A stretch of DNA of 64,000 nucleotides from Bradyrhizobium sp. (GTDB lineage: Bacteria > Pseudomonadota > Alphaproteobacteria > Rhizobiales > Xanthobacteraceae), in contig NZ_SSNA01000122.1 in the NCBI RefSeq assembly GCF_004799445.1, forward strand, positions 17,366-81,365, given 5' to 3'. The position numbers and the translations under genes are program-made. Numbering within the stretch: the stretch's first letter is position 1; every line of letters begins with the position of its first letter. Positions 26,607-35,516 of this stretch are shown in pieces. The notes under the pieces were generated by a model. The model was not told the DNA's origin, ran no database searches, and saw only the letters and a program-made list of their open reading frames with translations.

Positions 26607-27821
26607 ATGAAACCGGTTGCAGCCATCGTGATGGCCGGCCTCGCCTACGCCGTGTCCGGCGGAGCGGCGAGCGCGCAGATTTCCGACGACGTCGTCAAGA
26701 TCGGCGTGCTCACCGACATGTCCAGCCTCTATGCCGACGCGACCGGCAAGGGCTCGCTGGCCGCGGTGCAGATGGCGGTTGCCGACTACGGCAGCAAGGT
26801 GAAGGGCAAGCCGGTGGAGGTGATCGCCGCCGATCACCAGAACAAGCCCGACGTCGGCATCAACATCGCCCGCAACTGGTACGACAATGAGAAGGTCGAC
26901 GCGATCTTCGACGTGCCGACCTCCTCGGTCGCGTTGCCGATCTCCGCGCTGACCCGCGAGAAGAACAGGATCAACATCAATTCCGGCGGCGGCAGCTCCG
27001 ACATTACCGGCGTCGCCTGCTCGCCCAACACCGTGCACTGGACCTACGACACCTATGCGCTGTCCAATGTCGCAGGCCGAGCGATGGTCAAGCGCGGCGA
27101 GGATACCTGGTTCTTCGTCACCGCCGACTACGCCTTCGGCATGGCGCTGGAGCGCGATGCCGCCAATGTCGTCAAGGAGAGCGGCGGCAAGGTGCTGGGC
27201 AACGTCCGTCATCCCCTGAACTCGTCCGATTTCTCTTCCTTCCTGCTGCAGGCGCAAGCCTCCAAGGCCAAGGTGATCGGACTGGCCAATGCCGGCGGCG
27301 ATACCACCAACGCGCTGAAGCAGGCGTCCGAATTCGGCATCACGCAGGGCGGCCAGAAGATAATCGCGCTGTTGCAGGAAATCACCGACACCCACGCGCT
27401 CGGCGCCAAGGCCACCCAGGGGCTGATCGTCACCGACGCCTTCTACTGGGACATGAACGACGAGACCCGCGCCTTCTCCAAGCGCTTCTACGAGAAGGTC
27501 GGGCATATGCCGACCATGATCCAGGCCGGCCTGTATTCGGCGACCATGCATTATTTGAAGGCAATCGAGGCGATCGGCACCGATGAAGCGCCGAAAGTGA
27601 TGGCGCAGATGCGGGCGACCCCGATCAACGACTTCTTCGCCAAGGGCGGCAAGATCCGGATCGACGGCCGCATGGTCCACGACATGTATCTGTTCGAGGT
27701 CAAGAAGCCGGAAGAGTCAAAGGGCGAGTGGGACCTCTACAAGCTGCTCGCCACCGTCCCCGGCGACGAAGCCTTCCGTCCGCTCGACAAGGGCGGTTGC
27801 CCGCTGGTCAAGACGAATTGA
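26607..27821 (+). CDS. ABC transporter substrate-binding protein, branched-chain amino acid type
   Basis: 404 residues with a signal peptide ending at SGGAASAQ (about 24). The mature protein begins VVKIGVLTDMSSLYADATGKG and has the two-lobe Peripla_BP_6 layout with VEVIAADHQNKPDVG, NSGGGSSDITG and YAFGMALERDA. Such proteins deliver amino acids or aromatic and other organic acids to LIV-type ABC permeases. No permease or ATPase gene is adjacent, so it is an orphan receptor. GGGAGAAGAG precedes ATG 26607. Confidence 0.9.
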   Translation: MKPVAAIVMAGLAYAVSGGAASAQISDDVVKIGVLTDMSSLYADATGKGSLAAVQMAVADYGSKVKGKPVEVIAADHQNKPDVGINIARNWYDNEKVDAIFDVPTSSVALPISALTREKNRININSGGGSSDITGVACSPNTVHWTYDTYALSNVAGRAMVKRGEDTWFFVTADYAFGMALERDAANVVKESGGKVLGNVRHPLNSSDFSSFLLQAQASKAKVIGLANAGGDTTNALKQASEFGITQGGQKIIALLQEITDTHALGAKATQGLIVTDAFYWDMNDETRAFSKRFYEKVGHMPTMIQAGLYSATMHYLKAIEAIGTDEAPKVMAQMRATPINDFFAKGGKIRIDGRMVHDMYLFEVKKPEESKGEWDLYKLLATVPGDEAFRPLDKGGCPLVKTN

Positions 27822-27830
27822 CAACATCAT

Positions 27831-27965
27831 CTCCCTCTCCCCGCTTGCGGGGAGAGGGTTGGGGTGAGCGGGACTCTCGGCACAGCAGGACTCGCGGGGA
27901 GTCCCCCTCACCCGGATTTTTCGCTGCGCGTAAAATCCGGCCTCTCCCCGCGAGCGGGGAGAGGC
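27831..27965. repeat. Dispersed inverted repeat, family E, copy 2
   Basis: About 135 bp; outer hairpins tccccgcttgcgggga and tccccgcgagcgggga and a central gagcgggact / agtccccctca pairing, with a gtaaaatccgg segment. Same design as 19936-20095. It follows the ABC binding protein gene and may act as its terminator. Confidence 0.8.
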
Positions 27966-28026
27966 AAGATGACCGCGGCTCTCAGAAAACAAAAGCGCGT
28001 CCGGCCATCCAGCTCCGGCGCCTTCG

Positions 28027-28239
28027 TCAGTCCTCGAATTTGAACGAGACGTTGAGCTTGGCGCGGTAGGCTTCGATCTTGCCTTTGGCATCCAGCTGCA
28101 AATCGAGTTTGACAATTTCGGCGACGCGAAGATCACGGAGGGTCTTCCCCGCTCTCTCGACCGCGGCCGCGGCCGCCTTCTCCCATGAATCCTTGCTGGT
28201 ACCGATCAGCTCAATGACTTTGTAGACGCTCTCGGTCAT
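28027..28239 (-). CDS. Dodecin
   Basis: 70 residues, the usual dodecin length. VYKVIELIGTSKDSWEKAAAAAVERAGKT and the closing YRAKLNVSFKFED match the small flavin-binding protein that assembles into a hollow dodecamer and stores or buffers FMN/riboflavin or CoA. A clear CGGGAGGACGAC site precedes ATG 28239. Neighbouring PRC-barrel genes share the strand but are separated by over 200 bp. Confidence 0.9.
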   Translation of the reverse strand: MTESVYKVIELIGTSKDSWEKAAAAAVERAGKTLRDLRVAEIVKLDLQLDAKGKIEAYRAKLNVSFKFED

Positions 28240-28444
28240 GTCGTCCTCCCGTTCGGTATGCGGCAGGAGGCAGATGCTCCTGCCGCCGGCAAGACTAACA
28301 TCGGGATGTCGAGGCCGATAGGATGCGTAGCGTCTTTTCGAACCAAGCCGCTCGGCAAAGTGCTGCGGAATCAGGAATGGCCGGGCGGCAGCGATGCCGT
28401 CCGGCCATCCAGCAAGTCTTATTGCTTGGCGCTTATATGGTGCG

Positions 28445-28978
28445 CTACTCCGTTGAATACGTGAATTCGGGCATTGCGGTCAGACTGTCCTTGGTCGCGT
28501 TGAACACGGCGTGATCCGGATACCACGGATTCGGCTTCGTGGTGTTCGCCATCGCCGACGGCGCCGCGGTATTGGCCGCACCCGTCGTCGTGCTCGAAGG
28601 CGGACGGGCGGGCGGCGCGTTGGGCCCGTTGGCGGCGCCGCTATAGGCCACCGGCTCATTGACGAATTTGATCTTGTCGAAGGAGATGGCGACGAGATGC
28701 GAGCCCATGCCTAGGAAGCCGCCAACGCCGATCACCACCGCCTTGATATTCCCGCTCTTGTCGGTCAACAGATCGTTGATCGAGCCGATGCTTTCGTTGT
28801 TGTCGTTATAGACGCTGAGGCCAACGAGTTTGGATGCCCGCCAATCGCCGTGGAACGTGGAATCCGACGCCGCCGCTGGGTTGGCGCGGTCGGTGGTTGC
28901 CGTCGGGGTTTGCGCTGACGCTACCGTCGCCAGCAATGCGGTCCCGGCCAAGACGGCCGTGATATATTTTGCCAACAT
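28445..28978 (-). CDS. Exported PRC-barrel domain protein
   Basis: 177 residues. Signal peptide of about 22 residues (ending VASAQ), then a PRC-barrel (about 45-110: WRASKLVGLSVYNDNNESIG, INDLLTDKSGNIKAVVIGVG, GFLGMGSHLVAI), then a Pro/Ala/Thr-rich region ending WYPDHAVFNATKDSLTAMPE. Exported PRC-barrel proteins are common in rhizobia, often stress-related. GGGAGAAACC precedes ATG. The GFLGMG motif recurs in the next PRC protein at 29254-29631. Confidence 0.85.
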   Translation of the reverse strand: MLAKYITAVLAGTALLATVASAQTPTATTDRANPAAASDSTFHGDWRASKLVGLSVYNDNNESIGSINDLLTDKSGNIKAVVIGVGGFLGMGSHLVAISFDKIKFVNEPVAYSGAANGPNAPPARPPSSTTTGAANTAAPSAMANTTKPNPWYPDHAVFNATKDSLTAMPEFTYSTE

Positions 28979-29087
28979 TTGGTTTCTCCCTGATCATTTA
29001 AATTGTGGGGAGAGAACCCGTCACGGCGAAGGCCGTTCCCGTTTAGCAAATATTTAGATGGCTGCGATGCAAACCAGTTTTATGAAA

Positions 29088-29250
29088 CCTGACGCGTTCG
29101 CGCACGCGCGAGTCATCGTCCGCGATCAAGCTTGATCGCGAGCCCGTATCCACCCACCGACCAGGTCCGGGCATGCTTCGCTGGAAAACGCTTATTGTCT
29201 TGGCGCGTTTTCTTGACGCGAACGGTACCCACTTCGCTCCGAAGCGCCAC
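29088..29250. repeat. Dispersed repeat, family F, copy 1
   Basis: Contains cgcgatcaagcttgatcgcg (a perfect palindrome) and a stretch cttcgctggaaaacgct...gcgcgttttcttgacgcgaac..acccacttcgct. The second part resembles 33366-33432. It fills the gap between two PRC-barrel genes. I recall this element as widespread in Bradyrhizobium. Confidence 0.6.
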
Positions 29251-29253
29251 CAC

Positions 29254-29631
29254 TCAGAACCCGCCCCAGTATGGCGGGATTCCGTAATATTGATGCAGCT
29301 CGATCTCCTTTGAGCGATCGCCCCAGTCGAAATCCTTGTCGGCGCGGAACGACGGCGCGCGCCTGAGCTCATCATCATCGATGTCGAGCTGGTAGGCTTC
29401 GATTTTGGTGTTGTAGGTCAGACGCGCCCAGGGCAGCGGCAGCAGACTGGCTCCCATGCCAAGAAAGCCGCCAAAACTGAGGATCGCGTAGGACACCTTG
29501 CCCGAGACCTTGTCGATCATCAGCCGTTCGATGTGACCGATCCGCTCGCCGTTCGGCCTTCGCACCGCGGTGCCCTCGACCCGGTCGCTGGCGATCAACT
29601 GGTGTGGTTTTTCCTTCACGTCGGCCATCAT
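29254..29631 (-). CDS. Cytoplasmic PRC-barrel domain protein
   Basis: 125 residues. The PRC-barrel spans about 10-85: LIASDRVEGTAVRRPNGERI, IDKVSGKVSYAILSFGGFLG and MGASLLPLPWARL. The C-terminus (DFDWGDRSKEIELHQYYG) is typical of the small rhizobial PRC proteins. There is no signal peptide, unlike its neighbour. GGAGGGAGGGTG precedes tandem ATG codons at 29631 and 29628. The gene lies 35 bp after the formyltransferase-like gene and is probably co-transcribed with it. Confidence 0.85.
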   Translation of the reverse strand: MMADVKEKPHQLIASDRVEGTAVRRPNGERIGHIERLMIDKVSGKVSYAILSFGGFLGMGASLLPLPWARLTYNTKIEAYQLDIDDDELRRAPSFRADKDFDWGDRSKEIELHQYYGIPPYWGGF

Positions 29632-29666
29632 CACCCTCCCTCCGGGTTGATGAGGTGGATAACGCT

Positions 29667-30413
29667 TCAGCCGCGCTCGGGTTCCAGCGCGGCGATCATC
29701 GCCGGATCCAACCGGGGCCAGTGAGAGCCATCGGTCGGCTGAATGGGCGGGGCGGCCACGGCGTGGAATTCGACGCCGTGCAGGGTGATCGTCAGGGATA
29801 TTCCGAAGTGGTTGGCGCCGAATATCCTGAGGCGCCGGTCGAATTCGTCCCTGGGGAGGTCGAGGGAAATCTCGCACATCGCGCGATAGGTGCTGCGAAA
29901 ATATTTCCTTTCGCCCCATTGAAGCGGCAGCGCCGGCGGCGGCTCCGGGTTCAAGGCAAGCCATTTCGCCATGCGCCAGAACAATTGCGCGAGGCGAGCA
30001 TAAGCCATTCCTTCGAGACCAAGGACCGAGATATCGGCTGGAATGGCAAACATCGCGACCTCGATGATCGGGCCGGCATCGACCCGTTCGACCATGACGT
30101 GGGCGGTTGCGCCGAATTCCGTTGCCTGATGGTAGAGCGCAAAATGCGCGGGCGCCCATCCGGGATAGCTGGGCGGACCCGGATGAAAATTGAACGCGCC
30201 GTAGCCGAGCTGGGCGAGAATTCGCTGCGGCACGATCACGGGCGTCACATACCCGACCAGCCGCCCCCGCCGCAGCAGATCCGGGCTCAGCGCGGCGAGC
30301 TCGGCGGAGGTCTCGACCGGCATCACCGTGAGACGCGGATTGTGCCAGAGCAGAACCGACGGCAACACGGCCCGCTCGGCGGCACCTGCGAGGAGAATGA
30401 CGGTATCGAACAT
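29667..30413 (-). CDS. Formyltransferase-like protein
   Basis: 248 residues. The core YGAFNFHPGPPSYPGWAPAH matches the N-x-H-x-G-x-x-P loop of formyl transferases (as in Fmt, PurN and ArnA N-domain), and ATAHVMVERVDAGPIIEV matches the Asp-containing strand with the DxGPI signature. It is shorter than Fmt (about 310) and lacks the Fmt C-terminal domain, so it is not the housekeeping Met-tRNA formyltransferase. It may formylate a sugar nucleotide or another amine. Substrate unknown. It is co-directional with the PRC-barrel gene. Confidence 0.75.
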   Translation of the reverse strand: MFDTVILLAGAAERAVLPSVLLWHNPRLTVMPVETSAELAALSPDLLRRGRLVGYVTPVIVPQRILAQLGYGAFNFHPGPPSYPGWAPAHFALYHQATEFGATAHVMVERVDAGPIIEVAMFAIPADISVLGLEGMAYARLAQLFWRMAKWLALNPEPPPALPLQWGERKYFRSTYRAMCEISLDLPRDEFDRRLRIFGANHFGISLTITLHGVEFHAVAAPPIQPTDGSHWPRLDPAMIAALEPERG

Positions 30414-30458
30414 GCGCCTTGCGGTTTCCTCACCGCTATTGTCGTTCGTCGCTGAAGC

Positions 30459-31115
30459 TCAGGTCTGGTAGTCGATCAGAAGAGCCGAGGCTGACGTCGC
30501 GCTGGCGTTGCCGGTATCGGGCGTGCCGCTCGCGCTGTAGGATGAGGGTGACGAGGACGACAGCGAATTCTGCAGCGATTGGAGAAACTGCTGCAGAATG
30601 TCGTTGGCGGAGCTGGTGCTCGATGCGCCGCTGGTACCGCTGCTCGACGATGACGAAGTGTCGGAAGCGGACGAACCGCCGTGGTGGCCGTGATGGCCAT
30701 GGTGCGCGGCGCCGGCGCCCTGGAGGTCCGGGGTCTGACCCGGGCCACCGACAGCCGTCGCGGCATTTGCGCCGCCGGCGTCGGCCGCGCCGCCGGCGCC
30801 GTTGGCGAACGCGGCCTTGAAGACCCCCTGCAGTTCGGTGGCCTGGGCGCTGGTGAGCTTGCCGCTGGACACCTCGCCCGCAATCAGGTTGTCGATCTTC
30901 GACTTCAATTCGCCGGGAGGCAAATTTGTGCCGTTGGCCGGGGCGCCCGCGCTGCCACTCTGCAGCGAGGAATTGACATCCGTCAGTGCCGAGGAAAGCG
31001 CGGTCTGATCCGACGAACTGATGGCGCCGGAGTTTACTTCCGACTGCAGTTCGGCCTGCAGCTGCTGCAGCGGGGTTAGGTAATTGTTACTGGACGCGGC
31101 GGCGATCGAGGTCAT
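30459..31115 (-). CDS. Ser/Gly/Ala-rich protein with His cluster
   Basis: 218 residues from ATG 31115. The N-terminal half has two similar helical units, LTPLQQLQAELQSEVNSGAI..SSALTDVNSSL and LKSKIDNLIAGEVSSGKLTS..LQGVFKAAF, spaced like an EF-hand-type or YidB-like duplicate. A HHGHHGHHGG cluster (metal binding possible) and long Ser runs follow, then a final helix DILQQFLQSLQNSL. No signal peptide. It is divergent from the two-component system at 31286-33363, whose response regulator may control it. Family not recognised; low-complexity regions make assignment unsafe. Confidence 0.6.
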   Translation of the reverse strand: MTSIAAASSNNYLTPLQQLQAELQSEVNSGAISSSDQTALSSALTDVNSSLQSGSAGAPANGTNLPPGELKSKIDNLIAGEVSSGKLTSAQATELQGVFKAAFANGAGGAADAGGANAATAVGGPGQTPDLQGAGAAHHGHHGHHGGSSASDTSSSSSSGTSGASSTSSANDILQQFLQSLQNSLSSSSPSSYSASGTPDTGNASATSASALLIDYQT

Positions 31116-31285
31116 GATGGCTCCAAAGGTTCTTGCCGGACGCCACAACGTTTGGGTTAATGTGCTTAACGATATCTTTTGATTGCCCGGCGGAGGTGTT
31201 GCCGGGTGTTGCCCGGGGCCCCTCAGAAATACTCAGAAACAAAAATGATCGTTTGTTGTCCCGAATCTCAGGCACAGGATTCCGC

Positions 31286-32032
31286 ATGACCACGGCGTCG
31301 CCCAACATTCTCGTCGTTGAAGACGACCGTGAGACGCGGTCGCTGATCGCGAAATACCTGCGCAACAATGCCTGCAACGTGACGACGGCCAATGACGGCA
31401 GCGAAATGACCCGGGCGATGGCTGATCACCGCGTCGATCTGCTGATCCTCGACGTGATGCTGCCGGGCGAAGACGGCCTCAGCCTGTGCCGCAAGGTCCG
31501 CGCGGAATCACAGGTGCCGATCATCATGCTCACCGCGCGCGGCGAGGACGTCGACCGCATTCTCGGCCTTGAGATGGGCGCGGACGACTACCTCGCCAAA
31601 CCGTTCAATCCACGCGAGTTGCTCGCCCGCATCAACGCGGTGCTGCGCCGCCAGGCCGCCGCGCAGACCTTCAGCGCGATCAGCGGCGCGACCGCCCTCA
31701 CCTTCCAGGGCTGGCGGATCGATTTCAGGCTGCGGGAGCTGCGCAATCCGGCGGGCGCGCGGGTCGCGATGACAAGCGCCGAATTCGACCTGCTGCGCGC
31801 GTTCTGCGAACGGCCGGGCCGCGTGCTGTCGCGCGACAGCCTGCTCGATCTCACCCAGGGGCGCAATGCCGGCTCGTTCGAACGCAGCATCGACGTGCTG
31901 GTCAGCCGCATCCGGCGCAAGATCGAGCCCGATCCGCAGGACGCCACCTTGATCAAGACGGTACGCTCCGGCGGCTATATGTTCACTCCAGCGGTCGAGG
32001 CGATAACGGTCCCAATCAACGGCCTGTCATGA
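31286..32032 (+). CDS. OmpR-family response regulator
   Basis: 248 residues. Receiver domain 1-120 with the acidic pair ED at 12-13, phospho-acceptor D56 in LLILDVMLPGEDG, and K in DDYLAKPFN. The C-terminal winged helix (about 145-235) has SIDVLVSRIRRKIEPDP and LIKTVRSGGYMF. ATG 31286 begins the canonical domain; upstream codons are not family-like. Its stop overlaps the start of the sensor kinase gene by 4 bp (ATGA), so they are translationally coupled. Targets are unknown; the divergent Ser-rich gene is the nearest candidate. Confidence 0.93.
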   Translation: MTTASPNILVVEDDRETRSLIAKYLRNNACNVTTANDGSEMTRAMADHRVDLLILDVMLPGEDGLSLCRKVRAESQVPIIMLTARGEDVDRILGLEMGADDYLAKPFNPRELLARINAVLRRQAAAQTFSAISGATALTFQGWRIDFRLRELRNPAGARVAMTSAEFDLLRAFCERPGRVLSRDSLLDLTQGRNAGSFERSIDVLVSRIRRKIEPDPQDATLIKTVRSGGYMFTPAVEAITVPINGLS

Positions 32033-33363
32033 AGCTGCTCGATTTTCTGCATCTGAAGAATATCAGCGGCCAGATCGCGGCCCTGGTGATCGCCTCGATC
32101 ATCGCCATTCACCTGATCCTCACGGCGATCTTTCTCGTCAGCCGGCCGGACCAGCCTGATCCGACGATTGATCGCGGTCACGCGCAGTTTGCCGCGGCGG
32201 TCCTGCTGCTCGGCGCGGCGCCCGCCGCCGAACGGCCGCGGCTCTTCGCCGACATCGGCCGCGCATTTCCGAAGCTCGAGATCGAAAGCCTTCCGCCGGG
32301 TCCGGTTCCGCCGGCGGGCGATCCGGAGGGCCTCGACCTGCGGAGTCTGCACCGACGGCTCGACTCCCGCTACCGGATCTTCCCGCTCGCGCTCGACCAA
32401 GACCGCCACAAGGTCGGCATCGCGTTGCCGGACGGCGCCATGATTTCCGCAAAGGTGCTCCCCGACCTGCGCCGGCCTTCGTTCTGGGCCGGGCCGTGGG
32501 TGGTGACATTGCTGTTTGCCATTGTCAGCGTCAGTCTGCTGGGGCTATGGGCGGCGCGGGCCCTGACGGCGCCGCTGTCTTCGTTCGCGAAGGCCGCCGA
32601 AAGCTTCAGCCTGAACGGCGCCGCGGCACCGCTGCCCGAGCGCGGCCCCGAGGAAATCCGCTCGGTGGCCAAAGCGCTCAACCGGATGCGCGAGCGCATC
32701 ACAACCCTGATCGACGACCGCACCAGGATGCTGGCCGCGATCAGCCACGATCTGAGGACCCCGATCACCCGAATGCGGCTGCGCTCCGAATTCATCGAGG
32801 ACGAGGTGCATCGTGGCCGCATGATGGGCGACCTCGACCAGATGCGATCGATGCTGGAAGCGGTGCTGTCATTCTTGCGCAACGACCGCAAGCTCGAAGC
32901 GATGACGCTGACCGACATCGCCACCACGCTGCAGCTGGTCACCGACCAGTTCGCGGATATGGGGCACAGGGTCGCCTACGATGGTCCGGAACACGCCATG
33001 GCGATCGTGCGGCCGGACGATCTCAGCCGCAGCGTCACCAACCTGGTGGAGAACTCGGTCAGGTTCGGCGCGATGGCCACGATTCGTCTCAGAGCGTCGC
33101 CCGACACCGTGACGATCGAGGTCGAAGACGATGGTCCCGGCATTTCCGATGCCCGCAAGGAGGTGATGCTGGAGCCATTCGTGCGCGGCGACGATGCCCG
33201 GAACATGGATGAAACCGCGGGCTTCGGTCTCGGCCTTTCAATCGCGCGCGCCATTGTGCTGGCGCATGGCGGCAAGCTTTCCCTCAACGACCGTGCGCCG
33301 CATGGATTGATCGTTTGCATTCAATTGCCGGTTCGCCAGCCAAACCGGCAGTCGGCCGCGTGA
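32029..33363 (+). CDS. Sensor histidine kinase (EnvZ-like layout)
   Basis: 444 residues. TM1 at about 15-37, a periplasmic sensor of about 115 residues, TM2 at about 155-176, HAMP, then the HisKA H-box with H240 in AAISHDLRTPITRMRL. The ATPase has the N-box (LVENSVRFG), DDGPGI and GFGLGLSIA. It phosphorylates the regulator encoded just upstream. The periplasmic sensor has no recognisable ligand motif. Confidence 0.93.
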   Translation: MKLLDFLHLKNISGQIAALVIASIIAIHLILTAIFLVSRPDQPDPTIDRGHAQFAAAVLLLGAAPAAERPRLFADIGRAFPKLEIESLPPGPVPPAGDPEGLDLRSLHRRLDSRYRIFPLALDQDRHKVGIALPDGAMISAKVLPDLRRPSFWAGPWVVTLLFAIVSVSLLGLWAARALTAPLSSFAKAAESFSLNGAAAPLPERGPEEIRSVAKALNRMRERITTLIDDRTRMLAAISHDLRTPITRMRLRSEFIEDEVHRGRMMGDLDQMRSMLEAVLSFLRNDRKLEAMTLTDIATTLQLVTDQFADMGHRVAYDGPEHAMAIVRPDDLSRSVTNLVENSVRFGAMATIRLRASPDTVTIEVEDDGPGISDARKEVMLEPFVRGDDARNMDETAGFGLGLSIARAIVLAHGGKLSLNDRAPHGLIVCIQLPVRQPNRQSAA

Positions 33364-33365
33364 GT

Positions 33366-33432
33366 TAGCAAGACTTTATGTTTGACGCGATTTCTTCACG
33401 CTAACCGGTGCCCACTTCGCTTGAAAACGCTA
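33366..33432. repeat. Dispersed repeat, family F, copy 2 (short)
   Basis: Contains tttgacgcgatttcttcacgc and cccacttcgcttgaaaacgct, the same modules as in 29088-29250. It lies directly between the convergent kinase and zinc-ribbon genes. Confidence 0.65.
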
Positions 33433-33435
33433 TGG

Positions 33436-33636
33436 CTACGCCGCCAGCGCTTCCCGGTTCGGTTCCGACTGATCGAAAAAGGCCACCGCCTCGAAGCGGT
33501 AGTCGCAGGCCCGGCAGCGCCAGAGATAGGAGGTGCGGCGAGGTCCGGCCTCAACCCATTCCGGGACGGCGATCGGCTTGCCGCATTGGGCACAGGGATT
33601 TTCCCGCGGCAGGGAGCCGAAGTCTGTTGTGGCCAT
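33436..33636 (-). CDS. Small zinc-ribbon protein
   Basis: 66 residues from ATG 33636. Two Cys pairs, CAQC and CRAC, spaced by about 24 residues and separated by a Trp/Arg-rich stretch, form a rubredoxin-like zinc ribbon. AAAAGGGGAG precedes the ATG. Upstream at 33647-33680 a short segment (tttttatgtctgacgaa) is tandemly duplicated with one change. Function unknown; such proteins can act as small nucleic-acid or protein-binding adaptors. Confidence 0.7.
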   Translation of the reverse strand: MATTDFGSLPRENPCAQCGKPIAVPEWVEAGPRRTSYLWRCRACDYRFEAVAFFDQSEPNREALAA

Positions 33637-33815
33637 GGCGCATCTCCCCTTTTTATGTCTGACGAATTTTTTATGTCTGATGAATTGGACAGGATGGCTG
33701 CCGGATACCCACGCCCCGACGCGCGAGCATTTTGAAAGAGCAATGAGTCGTTTGAGTGGCGAAGCAATCGCTGCGAGCGGCGCCGCAACTAGCGCGTTCC
33801 ACAATGGCGGCTGAG

Positions 33816-35309
33816 CTACTTCGCCTTCGGATCCACCGCCGGCTCGATGGTATGCATCGCGTCCGGTTTGCGGACATGAATGGTGGCGATGTCGTCGGCG
33901 TACAGCTTCTGCCAGCCGTCGATGTGATCCAGCAGCTTGTTCGCGGCACTCTGCGTCCGCATCAGTGTCGCCTCGATCTTGTATTCCTCCAGCAGCCGGA
34001 ACAGATTTTCGGGCTTGCTCAGGCCGCTGGCCGCGTCGTGGTCGACAAAGAACTTCTCGCCATAGAGTTCGGTGCGCCCGTCGATGAACGGCGCAACCCC
34101 GCTGGCGATCAGATAGCCGCCGAAATCATAATCGTTGAGCACCCGCGACAGATTCAGTTTCTTCAGCGCGGCCACCGCCGCGACCGGCGAATTGCCGGTG
34201 TACGGCACAAAGCGATGCACCGACGCAAAGGCCAGTGTTCCCGTCACCAGCGCGACCGCGACGGCGGCGAACAACACGCCGCGCGCCGGCATCGCCGCGC
34301 CTGCATTGGCAACGTCGGCGCCGCCGATCTGCCGCGCCAGCGGGGCGGCGAGAATCATCGGCGCCAGCAGCGCCAGGATCTCGGCCGCGCGTCCCTGGGC
34401 GAGCGCCATGTGCAGCAGACCGAGCAGCATCGCAATGCGCAGCGGCGGCAATTTGACGCCGCGAAACAGCGCAAGTCCGATTGCAGCGAGCAGGCAGATC
34501 TCGAACGGACGGATGGTTCCGAAATCCGCCGGCTGCCATTCCCGGATCAGCGGCAGCGCGCTGCCGAGCGCCAGGATTTTCTGCGCGGCCAGCAGCGAGT
34601 TCCAGCCATAGGGCGTGCAGCAACCTGCGATCAACGCCAGGGCCGCGAATGCCGCCCATCGCAGCGCCAGCGACTTGCGCGACGCCGCATCCGCGTTCAC
34701 GACCGCATCGAGCGCGATCGGCACGATCAGCACCAAACCGAAGACAAAACCGCCGTGCAGATTGGCCCACAGCGCCATCCATACCACCGACCAGAACGAA
34801 GGCACCCCGTGCCGATCCGCGGCGGCGACCAGTGAGCCGACCCACAGCACCATCAGCGGCAAGGCCAGCACATGCGGCCGCGCCAATGCATGCGGTACGA
34901 TCAGTGCCAGCGCCGCGGCGACGAATACCAGCGCATGGCTTTCGCTCAACTGCCGGCCAAGGAATTTCGTCAGCAACGCGAAGGTCGCCGCCAGCGCCGC
35001 GGCGGCCAGCACCACCGGCCCGCTCCAGCCCGCAACGGCAAAGGCCTTGGCGTACAGCACCTGCGCCAGCCACTGCGTCGAAATCCAGGGCTGGCCGCGC
35101 ATGGTGAAGGAAAACACGTCGGTTTCCGGCACCGCGCGATGGTCCAAAATCCACTGGCCCAGCGTGACCTGCCACAGCGTATCGGGGTCGATCAGCAGCC
35201 GGTTTCCGCCCAGCAGGAACAGCGCATAGACAAAGACGCCAACCCATAGCGGCATCAGCCCGCGCAGCGGGCTTGCCTCCTCGGCGGTGCGGGTAACGAA
35301 CAGGGTCAT
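33816..35309 (-). CDS. Polytopic membrane protein, glycosyltransferase-39-like layout
   Basis: 497 residues with ten or more hydrophobic helices. Early segment DPDTLWQVTLGQWILDH carries the acidic pattern (D-x-D-like) seen after TM1 in GT-C enzymes, and the QPWISTQWLAQVL segment resembles the usual luminal loop. The C-terminal 110 residues (NDYDFGGYLIASGVAPFIDG, RTELYGEKFF) form a soluble periplasmic domain typical of the related hypothetical family. Sugar transfer is inference from layout. ATG 35309 starts the conserved part. It is divergent from the lytic transglycosylase gene. Confidence 0.7.
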   Translation of the reverse strand: MTLFVTRTAEEASPLRGLMPLWVGVFVYALFLLGGNRLLIDPDTLWQVTLGQWILDHRAVPETDVFSFTMRGQPWISTQWLAQVLYAKAFAVAGWSGPVVLAAAALAATFALLTKFLGRQLSESHALVFVAAALALIVPHALARPHVLALPLMVLWVGSLVAAADRHGVPSFWSVVWMALWANLHGGFVFGLVLIVPIALDAVVNADAASRKSLALRWAAFAALALIAGCCTPYGWNSLLAAQKILALGSALPLIREWQPADFGTIRPFEICLLAAIGLALFRGVKLPPLRIAMLLGLLHMALAQGRAAEILALLAPMILAAPLARQIGGADVANAGAAMPARGVLFAAVAVALVTGTLAFASVHRFVPYTGNSPVAAVAALKKLNLSRVLNDYDFGGYLIASGVAPFIDGRTELYGEKFFVDHDAASGLSKPENLFRLLEEYKIEATLMRTQSAANKLLDHIDGWQKLYADDIATIHVRKPDAMHTIEPAVDPKAK

Positions 35310-35516
35310 CGGCGCGGCCTGGGATTTCCGGGATTTTCGGGCCGATCGAAGCACGCCAGTGCATAATTCCCGGTAAATCGGCCACCGCCGGATGGGGCAA
35401 AAGCCCGAGAAAGCCGGATTTTCGCCACATCGGCGCACCACACGAGCGCAACAATCGGCGCCTTCAGGCGTTCAACCGTGCGCCAGCCCATGCGCGCCCC
35501 CCCGAGGCCCTCTGCC

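Noticed and set aside
25462..26610. A plus-strand frame overlapping the DUF4403 gene in another phase and running to the next gene
   Set aside because: Arg/Gly/Ala-rich out-of-frame shadow; the end runs over a repeat.
26262..27680. A long minus-strand frame over the ABC substrate-binding gene
   Set aside because: Antisense shadow; the plus strand carries the binding protein with a signal peptide and ribosome site.
29667..30413. Housekeeping methionyl-tRNA formyltransferase (fmt)
   Set aside because: The formyltransferase core is present, but the protein is too short, lacks the C-terminal tRNA-binding domain, and no def gene is adjacent.
33647..33680. Tandem duplication of tttttatgtctgacgaa as an operator
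   Set aside because: Two 17-bp copies with one or two changes upstream of the zinc-ribbon gene; too short and without symmetry to call a binding site.
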